NCBI RefSeq assembly: GCF_033807575.1
Contig: NC_084703.1
Location: 8,494,001-8,558,000 of the forward strand
Reading direction: 5' to 3'
Source of the DNA: Cydia pomonella
Lineage: Eukaryota > Arthropoda > Insecta > Lepidoptera > Tortricidae
Length of the DNA: 64,000 nt
The notes beneath the pieces were generated by a model, which did not search any database, was not told where the DNA came from, and worked only from the letters and a program-made list of their open reading frames with translations. The translations under genes were made by a program, and so were the position numbers. How positions within the stretch are numbered: position 1 is the stretch's first letter; the number at the start of each line of letters is the position of its first letter. Positions 34,270 to 47,295 of this stretch are shown piece after piece.

Positions 34270-37200
34270 AAAATGCGCTATTTTTAAATCGATATTTACA
34301 GGCTTGTTCAAGGATTTCATCGATTATTTTCTAGTATGTATAACTTCAGTCTTTGAACTAGCCGTATGCTTGTCAGAAACACGATGGCTCATCTTTTTCT
34401 CGATAGATTTTTGATTTGAAAATATGCTTAAAACTGTATTTATTTCGATATTTTAGAAGTACTATGATGAATATCAATATGAAATTTACTTCATTCAATA
34501 GCTTTTAAGTAACTCTAACATTTTGCTTGTCAGTTTATCGATGCGTTAAATTTTTCATTCATAATTATGAATTCAACATTTTGTCTACTAAACGTTACCC
34601 TGCGCGGCAATACCGTCAGTACGCCAGTACGCCCGTGACCACTGTCAGCGTCGGACCTGTGCTAGTTTAGCGGACGTTACATAAAATGGATAATCACACT
34701 ATAAATACACAATGTTTTCATCACTCTTACGAAGAAAAAACTAATTTTTAAGCTAATTGATTCTAAATACGGTGACATTTCAGACATCCATCCGTCATAT
34801 TATCTTTTTTGACAAGTTTTACACACGCACCTGTCCGGCATACAGCCACGATTAACCAAATGATGAAATGGTGCCTTGCACCCGAGTTAAACACTCTACT
34901 TTTCATTTTTAATACGAGGAAGGTAAAATACATGTACATTTTAAAAAACACTGCTAAGTATAAAATTCAGTAGTACTTATTTCGTGAGGGGTACCTACTT
35001 TTAATTATCAATTTAGGTAAAATAATATTTTAAATTGCTATTACAGTAATAATCAAATTGAATGCCTATTTTTAAACGTAAACAAATAAAATTAATCCGC
35101 TTGTTTAATTTATATAAGTCATTATATTGGAACAGCTTCATTTTTAACACATACAGGATGCAGGAGATATACTGGATTTAAATATGTGGGATTTAAATAG
35201 TGCTTAGTGAAAGGTATCATTTCACGTTTTTGTGGAAGTGCTCAAATGGCTGTAATAGTTTATGTTATAAGTGTTGAATTTGTTTGGTATTTCTGGTTTA
35301 TTAACTTTCATATGGTATACACTTAAGACTTTATTTACAACATTTATCAACTATTTTACCCTTCAAATTCCATTCAAAATTTTGCAAGTACTCGGTTCGG
35401 AAGTTCGTATATATTTGTACCTCTCGCCAATATTTTTATTTCACTGGTTAATTATTCTGTAAATTCAAGAATGTCACTAAATTCCATTTTTGATAATGTT
35501 AAACATAAAGTCCTTTGTAAAAGTTTGGTATAATACTTTTATACCATGCTATTTCTGTTTTGTATGAAATGAAAACTGATGACATTTTATTTCTTTTTTT
35601 TCAAGTATAAATTTCGATGACACTCTGCCGTCAATTTCAGGTCTCAGCCAATTTTACCTTCTTCTTTAAAACCTTGGACCTTGTTATGTCTTTGTGATAT
35701 GCTTTTACTATTTTTCCTGCCAATACAAAATATAAGTGGAAAAATCGATCGAAAGTTTCGCAAAATATATTTTCTTCATTTTTGCATTAGGGTGCTTATG
35801 TGTAATATGTATATATTAAAATAGTTTATTTTGAAATGAATCACTAGTCAAGGCCTATAGTATATCCCTTCAAGTGGCAGAAGCCAAAACGTAAAAAGTA
35901 GTCACGTGGCGGGGCCCCGTCGGGTGTTCAGCGCGGATTTAGAGAATATTACAAATTCAACTATTTAAGCTTATCTATGTATAAAAGTATATATTGAAGC
36001 ATATATCGTTAGAATAAGCACTAAATACGCTATTCGAATAGAACAATTAAATTATTGTCTTCTTCTTCTTGTTCCCTCAATGCTGAGGATCGTGACATCA
36101 TGTCCTTCTGTTGAAGTTGTCCTTGTTGTTGTTAAATTATTGTAATGTTTATGCATTTCGCCACATGCACCTAACTAATCAAACCTAGCAACAGTGACAG
36201 TTTTCCAGTTTCCTTATTAAAAATGACTACCACCACAAAACAAAGTTATGATTGGAGGTAATTGTTAATTAATTTTCTACGTAGGGCTTAAAATTCAAAG
36301 GTTAAGTCATAAAAAGTGCCCGTGAGGAAACGGAATTTTTTTAACCACGTATTCTTGAGTTCATAAGAAGAATTTCATGTACAAGTTTAAGTCAATTCCG
36401 CAAAAAAAATTGTTTTTTTTTTTTACTTTTTGTATGTTTTTAAACATATTTAGTTCATGTTCTTGGAAAATTTATGGATTAATATAAATTGGTACATTTT
36501 TTTTCGTAAAAATTAGTCTATTCAAATGGTACCTTGTGACTTTGATATCTGTCAAGAAGGTAGTCTAGACTTGGTCCCAAAGTGGCGACTGGCGACATAG
36601 CCATCAAAAAGGCGTTATGCACTAAAACACAACGAAAAATATATATTTTTAATTGGTATTAACTCTGAAACTAGGCGAATTAAAAAAGTTTATATGACAT
36701 TTTTGCCTCTAAATACGATCCGGAATATACTGTTAAAATCATTCCGTTTCCTCGAGGGTACCGTGTATTTACAAAATAACCTCTTTAAAAATCAAGACAG
36801 AACTCGACCTAGGCGTTCGATCCCGGATGAACGGTCCTTAGCAACCAAGCGTTAACAAGCGTGTGTATGTATGTTTTCCTTGTCTAACTTTCTAGCTACT
36901 TTTGGGCGCTAGAAGAGCGTAAATATACTTCAAAGCCTTTAATTTTGCCACTAAATATGGCAACACCTCACTAACCACCCTCTGTTGGCCGACAGCTTTC
37001 TGGCTATCGCATCGACCCGTGAGGGGTGGGCCACCACTTGAAGGGATAAATAATATAGTTGACGATAAAATAATTTTGTTCATCGGAAAGTTTTGTATGT
37101 TAATTAACTTTACGGAACAGGTCTTAACTGTACTTCTTTCCAAAGGAAAACAATACTCATTGAGACAATTCTAACAACCTCAAACGCAATTTGGTTGCGA

Positions 37201-38180
37201 TATTTTGACACAGAGTTCCTATGGCCACCTCCTCTCTCATGCATCAGATCAGCTCGATGGTACCATAATATTTCATTGTCACCCTACTTACATATGTATG
37301 CAGATTTTCAACTTCATCTGAAACCTCAGTGGGTCAAATATACTTGTAATATTTTATTACAGACAGAGTAGACAGACAACAGACTGATTCTTTATTAGAC
37401 ATTAATTAAAGTCAGTCAATTATACTCATTACTATATAACTTCGAAGTAGTAGTAGTATAAGTGCATTTTTGCCATTATAAACTTTAAATAATAAATAAT
37501 AATAGCAGTTTTCTCGACCTTTGCATTTAAAATTTATAATCGTCTTCATTGTCGTCAATTCAAAAAATAATATAGAAATAGTCGTTACAGTTAGAGTCAA
37601 TGGTTCTTTTTTGAGAAGATAGCATAATTTATCTACTTTTTGGAGTTACATATGCTTGTGCATACCTTATGCTTTTGTTTTCAGTTATCTCAATACCAGC
37701 AAAAACATGCTACCTTTTTACGTTCACTTCCACAAATTACTTAGCTTTGCTAGTATTCTTCCTTTTTTTCACTACTTGCCCGAAATTGACTTCTATTGCA
37801 TTTTTAAGGTCAACTAGGTTTTGAATAGGTATCTATATATGATTTAAAGCAGACAGTTGTAACTTTTGTCTGAATTAGTAAGTAATATTATTTCGACACA
37901 AAACGATTTGGTATCATTTTACTAGGTTCTCAATTTGCCGCGGTATACTCTAGTATTATATATAATTATCAAATTTTTAATTTCATTAAGTTTAAATCAT
38001 AATCAATATAAATTTCCGGAAAAGATCCCAGAACTAACAAACCAGAATACGGATGGCGTCAGAATAAGGACGTAGGCTTGCTGCGAGCGCGGCGCTCGGG
38101 GCGCCCGCCTGCCTGCTTTACCACTTCGTCTGCTTCACCCCCTCAAAAACCTAAAATCTGTCTATAAGAGCGCCTTAACA
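34270..38180. other. intron-like non-coding sequence
   Basis: Only short AT-rich frames occur. A TTC-rich patch with CTGAGGATCGTGACATCATG (about 36060-36110) resembles a lepidopteran retroposon tail. A GC-rich patch lies at 38070-38115. No exon with supporting splice borders was found. Confidence 0.35.
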
Positions 38181-38189
38181 TTGATTTTA

Positions 38190-38320
38190 TTTATTTTGAA
38201 AAAGGTAAACATTTGATCATAAAATTGGCAGACACAGCGGTGAAATCAACGCCGCCGCAGTAATGTCGCAACAGTAATGCAGCTGCAGTTATCATCCGAG
38301 TGCCACTTTAAATTGTGACA
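38190..38320 (+). repeat. dispersed repeat, + copy
   Basis: CCGCCGCAGTAATGTCGCAA then CAGTAATGCAGCTGCAGTTA is the counterpart, inverted, of 34020-34260. Confidence 0.5.
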
Positions 38321-38370
38321 TACATCAACAGATTGGTCCGCTAGACGTCCACCACACAGATATGATGGAC

Positions 38371-38396
38371 ATATATATATATATATATATATATAT
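38371..38396. repeat. (AT)13 microsatellite
   Basis: Uninterrupted AT dinucleotide run between GATGGAC and CCCTAGC. Confidence 0.95.
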
Positions 38397-38998
38397 CCCT
38401 AGCTAATAAATAACTCTATGTATGGTTGTAAGATTCAGTGCTCTTATCTAGTTGTACTAATGTAACCTTATAAAAGAGGCTTGACGCCTATCACCTCAAT
38501 CGAGTCAGTAATCGATGCATTTCTAGTTAGAAACCAGTTCTCATTGGTGTCATATGTACAAGCTTTTTCTTCGGCAATCATAAATATTGTTATTGTGGTG
38601 AGGCGCATTCACACGTTTTATGATAATACAATTTTGTAGCATTGTTGACGGTAATGTTTTTAACGGATTCCATTACCATTTATCATTGACCTTTCTGTTA
38701 TATTATGAGTTACTGTTTTTTTCTTATTCAGTGATTATAAATTTCCTCTTTGTATTGTAGGATATGTGTAAATGATACATAATCATGTTAAAATAACAAA
38801 TAATATTTTGAAAGGTCAGGACGACTTACTAAAACTCAAAAAATAAGTTGTAAATATACAAGTCAACGAAACCCAATGCTGATCTGCGTAAGATATAATA
38901 AAGTTATGTTGCACGGACTACGGACCAATCGGACGAATGTTTGCTTGACCTAAATGACAGTTCCATCTTAAATTGGTTAGCGTCCCTATAGTGCACGT

Positions 38999-39125
38999 CA
39001 GTGTTGGCCGAACGTTAATTAGGATTGATTATATTGAAAAATACCATTTCAAATTGAACGTCCGTTACGGTTTACGGTTAATTTTCAATATGGTCAATTC
39101 TAATTAACGTTCTGACAATACTGGT
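38999..39125. mobile_element. MITE with CAGTGTTGGCC end (hAT-like)
   Basis: The left end CAGTGTTGGCCGAACGTTAA is inverted at the right as TTAACGTTCTGACAATACTG, and GTTAATTAG..ATT..TATTGAAAA pairs with its complement through most of the element. A terminus starting CAGTG is common in hAT-derived MITEs, but I could not confirm an 8-bp target duplication. Confidence 0.65.
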
Positions 39126-39129
39126 GTAT

Positions 39130-40800
39130 AAGTGTGTAAGTTTAAGTAGCTCTATCTATTCTAAAAAGTTGCTGGGTATTTTATAAATAAAACGGATCTT
39201 GTTAGAATTTGTTACTTTCTTATCTACACGTAAATGTGACTTGAATAAAAAAAAGAGCGCCTCATTTTTTAGAATACCAATGTTATTAAAAATGTATAGT
39301 ACTCTGTGTCTAAGATGCGTGTGAGTCTCGTTGGTGTAAGTTGCAAAACTTATAAAGAGAACAATATTTATTTAGTTCTGACAGTAAATGATAGACGTGA
39401 TTTATTCATCACATTATTCAGTGATTAATTCAGCTATTTCGGCTTACAAATTGCTAAAGATAAATTGCATGAGTCCTTTAATTGGAAACTTCTGTATCAA
39501 TAGATCATTATTCATTACGTAACGCGATGATCAGTTGTTGAATTTCGAGATTGTTCTCAACTACTAGACTGTTTCCATCGTTTTTTATCAACCAATTGTG
39601 ACTGATTCATGATGTCATAACGCTGGAAATGGTCTTTAGGAGCATCTTTATAGCACCTATTATATCACGCTTTATTACATAGTGTTAACTGTTATCGTCT
39701 GTATAATAAATGAATCGAGTCCCTTATGTACACAATTTTTTGTAGATCTAAATTAAGCTTAGTTTTTCTAAACAATAATGGCACGGAATATGGATGTACC
39801 TAACGCAAACGGTTTGGTAGATATTCCACGGCAGACCAAGTTTTTGCTGCCACAATTTCTTTTGTCGTTTTCTCAGTCCATCGCTAGGGTCCATTGACGT
39901 GGAAAATATACAGACCTATCGATTCGCTGAATCGAAGACCCTGAAAGTGTCTGTTTTATATCTCCTTTTAAGTCTTACGCTCTTTATTTTTTTCTCTGAA
40001 ACAAAGTTGTACCTGTATTGTGTATCCAACATTATTTAAACTAAGTTTACAACTTAATTAGGAATTGTTAGTCAAGCCAGATTCAAATCATGCTTATGCA
40101 CACCTAATCGTTCAATGATTCCAAAACAACTGCTGAATTTCAACCCGATGAAAATTTACATTGCAAATTTCGAGTATAAATCGGATTTGCATTTTTTCTC
40201 CCCTTTACCTATATAGGTCGGAAATCCAACGAAACAGCGCAAAAGGCAACTGATAATGTTTTTTTAGTAATACTTTTGAACGTGCTATAGTGGAATGCTT
40301 CATTTTCGAGTTAATAGAAAATATACCAGCATATTTAACTGTAAATTGCTCATATCAATGTTCATATCTGTGTCCATAGATACGCTCTAATTACGGCGGA
40401 CAGAATGTGTTTTGCTCAATTTATAGTGGTGATTAATATAATATTTACTTGATGTGTTTTGAACCTTGCGTTATTGAAAAGGGAAACTAAGATTTTAAAA
40501 GGGTCAGCTACAAGAGTTGAATATTAATTTTAAAATTATATAATGGCGGGGCTCACTTGTTTCTTTACCCGACTACGGAATCACAAGATTCTAAAGGGTT
40601 AAGATTTTAGCAGTCTGCCGAACTTTAATCTACATACTTAGCAATCATTTTTTTATTAAGTATGCAGGTGCCAGATTTATGAACTTATATAGAAATTGAA
40701 TCCGCTGTGGAGTGTACAGGTTTTCAGGTTAAGTAAAAACTTGTTATCTACCTGTGGTAGGTATGCAAATTATACTTATAGTCTATTTCTTTAGGTAGGT
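39130..40800. other. non-coding, nothing recognised
   Basis: AT-rich sequence without exon-like frames or repeat structure visible by eye. Confidence 0.35.
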
Positions 40801-40815
40801 AAATAAATGTAAACA

Positions 40816-41066
40816 TTGTGTGTGGGAGTGTATAAGGGAGAAGTAGAAGAGGGAGCTGGAAGGGGTAGACCTCGGCGGACTTTTTCTGATCAAATCGGGG
40901 AAATCATGAAGAAAGGCCAGGTCAAGAGCACCCTAAACCGACGAGCGTGTATGAGGAATGTCATGAAAGTGAAGGAAATGAGGGTATGTCAGGATCGTAG
41001 CAAGTGGAAATCCGTGGTATCTGCCTACCCCTCCGGGAAATAGGCGTGATTATATGTATGTATGTA
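40816..41066 (+). pseudogene. LINE C-terminal remnant with (TATG)n tail
   Basis: A 75-codon frame (40816-41043) contains GAGRGRPRRTFSDQIGEIMK, CMRNVMKV and CQDRSKWKSVVSAYPSGK then stop. The pattern GRGRP....D.I....W..VVSAYP is the usual C-terminus of a lepidopteran non-LTR retrotransposon polyprotein. A tail of TATG units follows within 25 bp of the stop, as at LINE 3' ends. The RT domain is gone. Confidence 0.7.
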
Positions 41067-41796
41067 TGTGTGTAATGTGTTTTTACATTTTTGAGTACTT
41101 GAATCATTTACCTGTTAACCAATAAAATATAAAACTGCCTTATTAACCTATTTTATTTAATCGTGTAAAGTTTTAATCTACCCTAAAAGGGCTTAACATT
41201 CCATTTCGTTTTATTACGTTATATACTAGGGCGAAGTAATAGGAAATATTATAAAACAAAATAAAACAAATCATCCCGATAGATTTCTATTACCAAAATA
41301 GCACGACTATAGAAGCTTAATGGTTACGTTGAGTAAGTAATCGAAAAACCAACATACGTGCATTATCTCGCAAAATAGACAATTTGCAGATAGATCGCGC
41401 GGTACACAATTATAATGAGTATAGGTACTTCTGTACAAAAGTTTTTCGCCTTTATAGTTACACGAGATGTTTCAAAGTTTGTACGGTGCACGAATTAAAC
41501 GAACTCGCGCTTGACCGGTTTTTTATTTATTATACAAATGACGATTTTGATAGTTGCTTTATTGAACCGAACATTCCAATTCGTGAATTGCTTTTACCTT
41601 GAATACTAAAATAGTGATCAAATCTGTTATAGATATTTGTTATGATGAAACAAGTAATTTTCTTTCTCATTTATGATGTAAATTATTTAATGCTGAACCG
41701 CGTCAAGTAGGTTAACCTATATTATGCTATTTTTATTAGACAAATTGGAATTATCAAAATCAACAATTGTATAATAACAAAGACAGGAAGAAACCG

Positions 41797-41896
41797 AGGC
41801 GGTCACAGATGAGAAGGATTAATTCCCATTTGTCCCCGCCGGCCACAGATGGGAATTGATCCTTCCCACTTGTGCCTGGCGGGGGCAGATGGGAAT
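41797..41896. repeat. tandem array of palindromic ~40-bp units
   Basis: The unit GGCCACAGATGGGAATTGAT then CCTTCCCACTTGTGCC is nearly its own reverse complement and occurs about 2.5 times, in the form GGTCACAGATGAGAAGGATT...CCCATTTGTCCCCGCC and ...GGCGGGGGCAGATGGGAA. Neighbouring units can pair with each other or fold alone. GC content is much higher than in the flanks. Confidence 0.7.
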
Positions 41897-41899
41897 GTA

Positions 41900-43260
41900 G
41901 CGATTATTCTTGCCCAATAAAATACTTTATTGTGGTTTGTTTACATTTTGTTAAATACCTAAAGAAATACACTATTCGTACGTATAGGTTTCCGAGAATT
42001 GGGCGTAAAGATTTAATAAATAAATATGGTCTTTGATAACAATTCACTATAAGTAGGTATTCGTTCGTCGTTTCAATGACGAGCTATAATTTCGTTTTGA
42101 TAGATTGCCCTGAAAATAAGAAAATGTTGGTCGTTCGGAAAAATTCACTGCGGACCACACAACAGATGTCTCGTTGCCCGTCTATTTCTACTATTACTTT
42201 CTCAACCTCGTATAACATCTTTGCAGTTTGTCAATTATGAGCTTTATCTGTTACGAGCTAGAGTGTGGTGTCCGTTTGAATGGCCAAGTAAAAATTAAGG
42301 TTAGAAAAGGAACAGTTTATTTCATGTCGGGTCATCCGTCATTAGAGTTTGTGTACTTTCTATAGGCTCCTTTATAATAGATAGAGGGTTCCCGAGTTGT
42401 ATGGTTCCGACAACTTTTGTCAATAGCTTTTCATCTATACCTATAATACTCGTAGCATACTAAAACGATACCTAACTAGCACGAGTACAAGTTGGTCATT
42501 GTCTAAGTTTTGCCGGGTCACCTCTACACCATGCTAAGGATATTTGCCTTAGTTTAATAGGCTTAGTAAATAACTGGCGAATGAACTCTCCCTATTGTGG
42601 AAAAGGAATTGTATAACTATACCTAACTTATGGGTCTGCCGTTTAACTGACTTCTAAGATTGTCACATTTTAAACAACATCTAATTACAATGAGTTCTGC
42701 AATTATGTTTACTCATTACGTTAATAACGCCTAGCTTAGTACTATTAAATTAATTGAGGATTAAATTATTAGTATTAATTGTGATTAACTGTGTGAATTG
42801 CACAAAAGTCTATCTCAGTTATAGCGCGACGGCTTTACGCCTGGTTGTAAGTATTTACGGAAATGATGTAGGTAAACAAAATCACGTGACTCGGTTATTC
42901 GGTTAACAACTAGTTAACAACATTAATTGCATCTACATTATTTTATATACATAGTTGGCTTCTTTACTGAATGAACTGTTGTCGGTTTGTTTAAATTACT
43001 TTCAACGCCTTAAAATTGGCTATACTTAACCCCAACTTAGCTATAAACACGAATCGTTCGAACACTCACCATATAAGTGCAACATTATTGTACCTATGGC
43101 TGCTGCTTGACGCAACGTTGGCGCTACTGCGCAGCGACATAATTTTCCATAGCGCTGACAAAGGACGCTAGTGTGGGGTCTCTCTAATAGTGTTTGTAAT
43201 CATACTAAATTTTAAGTCGTTTTTCCTGGCCAATGACAATGACCCATTGCTTTCTTTATA
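41900..43260. other. intron sequence upstream of the WD40 exon
   Basis: AT-rich, with no exon-like frame. It ends in the acceptor TTTCTTTATAG at 43261. Confidence 0.4.
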
Positions 43261-43261
43261 G

Positions 43262-43482
43262 GCACAAAACAGAAATGGCGGCCATGGTCTACCCATGTCG
43301 GCGGGCAACATGGTCGGAGCCGAGGTGAACGGCTCCCGGCCTACATTCAAGCCTGTGACTGTGCTCGAAGACCTTCAGGCAGTGCGGTGCGCCGAGTTTC
43401 ACCCCAACGGGAAACTGTACGCCGTCGGCTCCAACACCAAAACCCTCAGGATATGCACCTATCCGAAGATAGATGATATCAA
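43262..43482 (+). CDS. Wdr47: internal exon encoding the start of a WD40 domain, WDR47-like
   Basis: The acceptor TTTCTTTATAG and donor ATCAA|GTAAGT border a 221-nt exon that enters in phase 0 and leaves in phase 2. The 73 codons begin AQNRNGGHGLPMSAG and end in VLEDLQAVRCAEFHPNGKLY then AVGSNTKTLRICTYPKI. This is the first blade of the C-terminal WD40 propeller and closely resembles WDR47 (nemitin), a microtubule-associated neuronal protein with N-terminal LisH/CTLH and C-terminal WD40 repeats. WDR47 identity rests on remembered motif similarity (AVGSN.KTLR.C.YP). I did not find the remaining blades downstream, so following introns are long. Entry phase matches the donors at 14601 and 27222. 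Confidence 0.82.
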
Positions 43483-45610
43483 GTAAGTAATTATTAACAC
43501 ATCTATCAGAAACATTTCCGGTCAATTATTTAATTTTTAACAGTTGAAATATGTCACCGTTAAGGAAATATGTGAAATGTTTCAGAAATTGCCCATCGCT
43601 AGGTATCATCCCATCTTTATCATCATCGCATTAAGTCGATGCGTAATATAGCAGTGTCATAAAGCGCATTTAAGTCCAAGCGATGCAACTTGAACACGGC
43701 AACGTAGTTCGTGCCGAATTTTCGATCTGTTATAGGCGGTCTCCGTTGGAGTTTCAAAGAAAACTCTTGAATACAAAAAATAATTTAATTACCCAAAATA
43801 CACTGCACAAACTTACAAGATTTAGGATATTAGTAGATGTATTTACATATACATATGTAAATTACGAGTGACAATGTTCTTACTGGTATTCGAATTTTTA
43901 TATCGTAATATTGCTCTTAATGCGTCACCTACATTTTAGTATCACAGGGTAAAAAAAATTTTTTGAGTGTATTATAACAGTTCATTTCCATTACGCATCT
44001 AAATGACTAAACGAGAACAATGCTTAGCGAATGTTGACGATGAAATACCAATGGTGTAACCCAACCAATTGAAAGTACGGCGAAACGTGGTCGTCTTAAC
44101 GATTCCGGGTCCTTAAGTGTGGTGACGCCCTAGCTAAATTGTCAGACCATCGAAACGTAAAATGATTTTCTAAATTTTATATAGAGGTCTGGAGACTGGT
44201 ATAACTTTGAAACTCAAGTTTATTATACTCTGCAAGTGATTACTGATTCGTGGATCGAAATTATAAGTCGACGCGACATGAAACTCAAAGTTTAATAACA
44301 TGCGGTGACATAACAATCTGACATAGAATGCCTATGTACGAGTAATGTCATACCGGAATTAAGAGAGTTTGAGGGTTTTGTGGTTTTCCGCCCTATTTTA
44401 ATTTTCTCTAAATTAATATAGGCATTTGTTGCGTTTATGTACATATGTATACTTATATTATCCGCTTAATAAATCGTTATCTAGACAGTGAACATCGTTT
44501 AAGGTGTCCCTTATTTAACGATTTTCAGAAATATAATAACGCATACCCCCTAATTCAGTTTATTTTATCCCAAAACACTTTGAAAATAAATTTCAGGTCA
44601 TTCCTGTAACAGGAACCTGGACTTGCAACTAAAATTTCAATACAAATTACTATGGAAAAACTTGGTCAGACAGTAATTTGATAATTTTTTATTGGTTTTC
44701 TGTTCGCATCGAGATTTCTTGTGAAATAATGATTATACGGCAGTAGTATACGCGATTGATACGAAAAAAGTTAAGAAAAAGAAGAAAAAATGTTTTTAGT
44801 ATTGATTATTTAATTCGTTTTGAAGATTTATTTTCATCATATTTCGGATTTAATATTGCATAAAAGTTCCGTACTCCAACGAAAGTTTGCTCTTTTTGCC
44901 GGTTAATAAAATATTAAAACTCGTCAAATAATAATGTACATGTAAACTCAGCAAACTTTGTGAAAGGGGAGAATTCTTATTAAATTTATCATAAGTTCTA
45001 GCATACATGTTCATATTATGCCTCTTATTTACATGTATACTTCTTAGCCCTGGTTAAGTCATAATTAGGAGTGAATACAATTTACACGCTACAGTCGAGC
45101 TTGTCTGATGGATGGAAGTGGAAAACTTCCATAGGAAGTTAAAACACCGCTACTTTCAATATTATTTGACATGCTACGTTTAGGTATTCCTGATTCAGTG
45201 CGTTGTGTGTCACTCCAACCACTCACATTATGGACGCGCTCGCGCATTTTACTATCAGAAGTGTCACGTGATAGGGAGGGATAATAACAATAATAATTCG
45301 TGACTTTCCGGTATCAAACATTGGTCTTGTTGGACAGTGATAATTTGTCATTTAGTCAACTAGTCATTGAATACGTCTCAAGTAAACTTGTTTAGAATTG
45401 ATTTTTCAAAATCTCAAATCATGGATAACTTCTCACGCTGTCGATGCAACATTTCCATAAATGTAAATTTGTCATTGAGTCATCTAGTCACGTCATTATA
45501 ACTAATTTATATAACTTATCATGTAACTGCTTTCGATTTATCTGTCACGTTATAACGCGAATTTGTGACATTTGTTATGATGACATTGCCATAATAATGC
45601 TGTACCTAGT
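43483..45610. other. intron-like non-coding sequence
   Basis: It starts at the WD40 exon donor. No further WD40 blade or exon-like frame was recognised. Confidence 0.4.
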
Positions 45611-45616
45611 TCAGAA

Positions 45617-45731
45617 GGGCTAAGATGGTCGGCTCTTTATCATTTGACACCATGCCTGTCACGTTCTAACAAATATGTGAGCGCGAAAGTGACGGGCATA
45701 GCGACAAGTGATAAAACTGGAACCATACTGC
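45617..45731. mobile_element. fold-back MITE (~115 bp)
   Basis: CTTTATCATTTGACACCATG and CCTGTCAC at the left pair with GTGACGGGCATAGCGACAAG and TGATAAA at the right. The outer GATGGTC / GGAACCAT are weaker. It is non-coding and very common in Lepidoptera. Confidence 0.65.
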
Positions 45732-46779
45732 CACTGCAGTTATATATTCTGTGATTATACGAACTACACTACTATATCGCGAGCTGACAAGAAACTAAGT
45801 CTTTTACCGTTTCTGCAATGTAAATGTGGAAATTCATTACTAATACGTACAATAGATTTGGAAGAAGGACCTGTTTTTATTCCATATTAAAATGTATTCC
45901 AGATAACACTTTAATGTCCTATTGTGTCTACCAACTTGCAAATGGGAATATTTTCTTTTGTGTTGTTAGCATTAGTTTCTGCTTCGGCTGGTTATTTTCC
46001 TCAACGTAAGCGATTAACTAAACCATTTGTCATATAAAACGACTTTTCAACACGTGATTTGTGTCCATATTTGTATTTCGTATTTGTTCGGCTTTATTAC
46101 GAGGTATATTTATATGCACATTGCAAATACGCATATTATACTTGAATAAGGACGTAGTGTTTACTTACAAAGGAAAAGCATGTAGCTTATGTTCTTCTCG
46201 CGTGTATAATCAGTAGTATATCATGTATAAGTATTATTGTAATGAATTCGCGATATTTATTAAAAAAAATATTGCGCTGGTGAGAGAAAGGCGTGTTTTA
46301 TATGATTTGAGTCGTAATGATTATAAAAATTGCGACCAGAAAGAAGAACCTTGTCTTGATATTGCATAAATAATGGAAAGTGACGACGATAAGTACAAAA
46401 ACTTTTTAATTTTTTAGATGCCTGTAGACTCCCCAAAAGCAACGCTTGGTATACGTGGTATGAACTCTTTTGTGACATGTTGCACACACAATAGCATAAA
46501 CAAAAATGGAACGCAAGATTTTGTACGCTATTTTGTGTGCGTTAGAACGCTTTTGTAAATCAAGCGGTCAGCAGAACGCGGAACTCCAGACCGCTTTTGG
46601 TGTGCGCGGGCTCTTATAAAAAATCTGGCGGTCAACAGGAGGCTGATAACAGGCGGTCTTAAAGTAAAAACCGATCTTTCGAAAACTTAGTTTGTAAACG
46701 TTATCTCAAACATAGTTTATTTTTGATTATTTACAAAATCATATTGTACATAAACAGTACAAACTAAAATAATGTAGGC

Positions 46780-47060
46780 CTAGATCGTTATGCCGGCTGC
46801 GTTGTCACGCTCAATGCATGAGGATATTTGTTGGATAAGATAAGATCCAGCCCGGGGGCCGCAGCCTCCGTCCCTCAACCGGTGTCCAGTCTCCCTAACT
46901 AGCTCCTTGGCCTCGGCGCACCATAGCCCAGTCGTTTCGACAGCGACCGGAATAAAGTCATACACTGGTCCATGGTTGGCGTATTTGCCGTGTCTGAACT
47001 TAAAAGCAGCCTCAGCCGCTGCACCTGCCTTCTTGTGTGGCTGACGAGTGGGAGCAAAAG
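46780..47060 (-). pseudogene. LINE C-terminal remnant
   Basis: A - strand frame of about 90 codons contains FKFRHGKYANHGPVYDFIPV, AVETTGLWCAEAKELVRETG and RAGSYLIQQISSCIERDNAA. The pattern Y.F.P.A.ET.G.W......L.....R.GS.L.Q.IS..I.R.NAA ends the polyprotein of a group of arthropod non-LTR elements. The catalytic domain is absent. A SINE lies immediately on its 5' side. Confidence 0.65.
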
Positions 47061-47076
47061 TACACACACAGCCTAT

Positions 47077-47295
47077 AAGTAAATAAATAAATAAATATTA
47101 TAGGACATTATTACACAAATTGACTAAGTCCCACAGTTAGCTCAATAAGGCTTGTGTTGAGGGTACTTAGACAACGATATATATAATAAATAAATATTTA
47201 TAAATACTTAACACATAGAAAACACCCATGACTCAGGAACAAATATCTATGCTCATCACACGAATACATGCCTTTACCAGGATTTGAACCCAAAT
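47077..47295 (-). mobile_element. SINE, truncated at its 5' end
   Basis: On the - strand the copy starts near a box B-like GGTTCAAATCC (47283-47294), runs through TGATGAGCATAGATATTTGT and CCTGAGTCATGGGTGTTTTC, and ends in an (AATA)n tail (47077-47097). I recognise it as a widespread lepidopteran tRNA-derived family; box A is missing. Confidence 0.65.
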
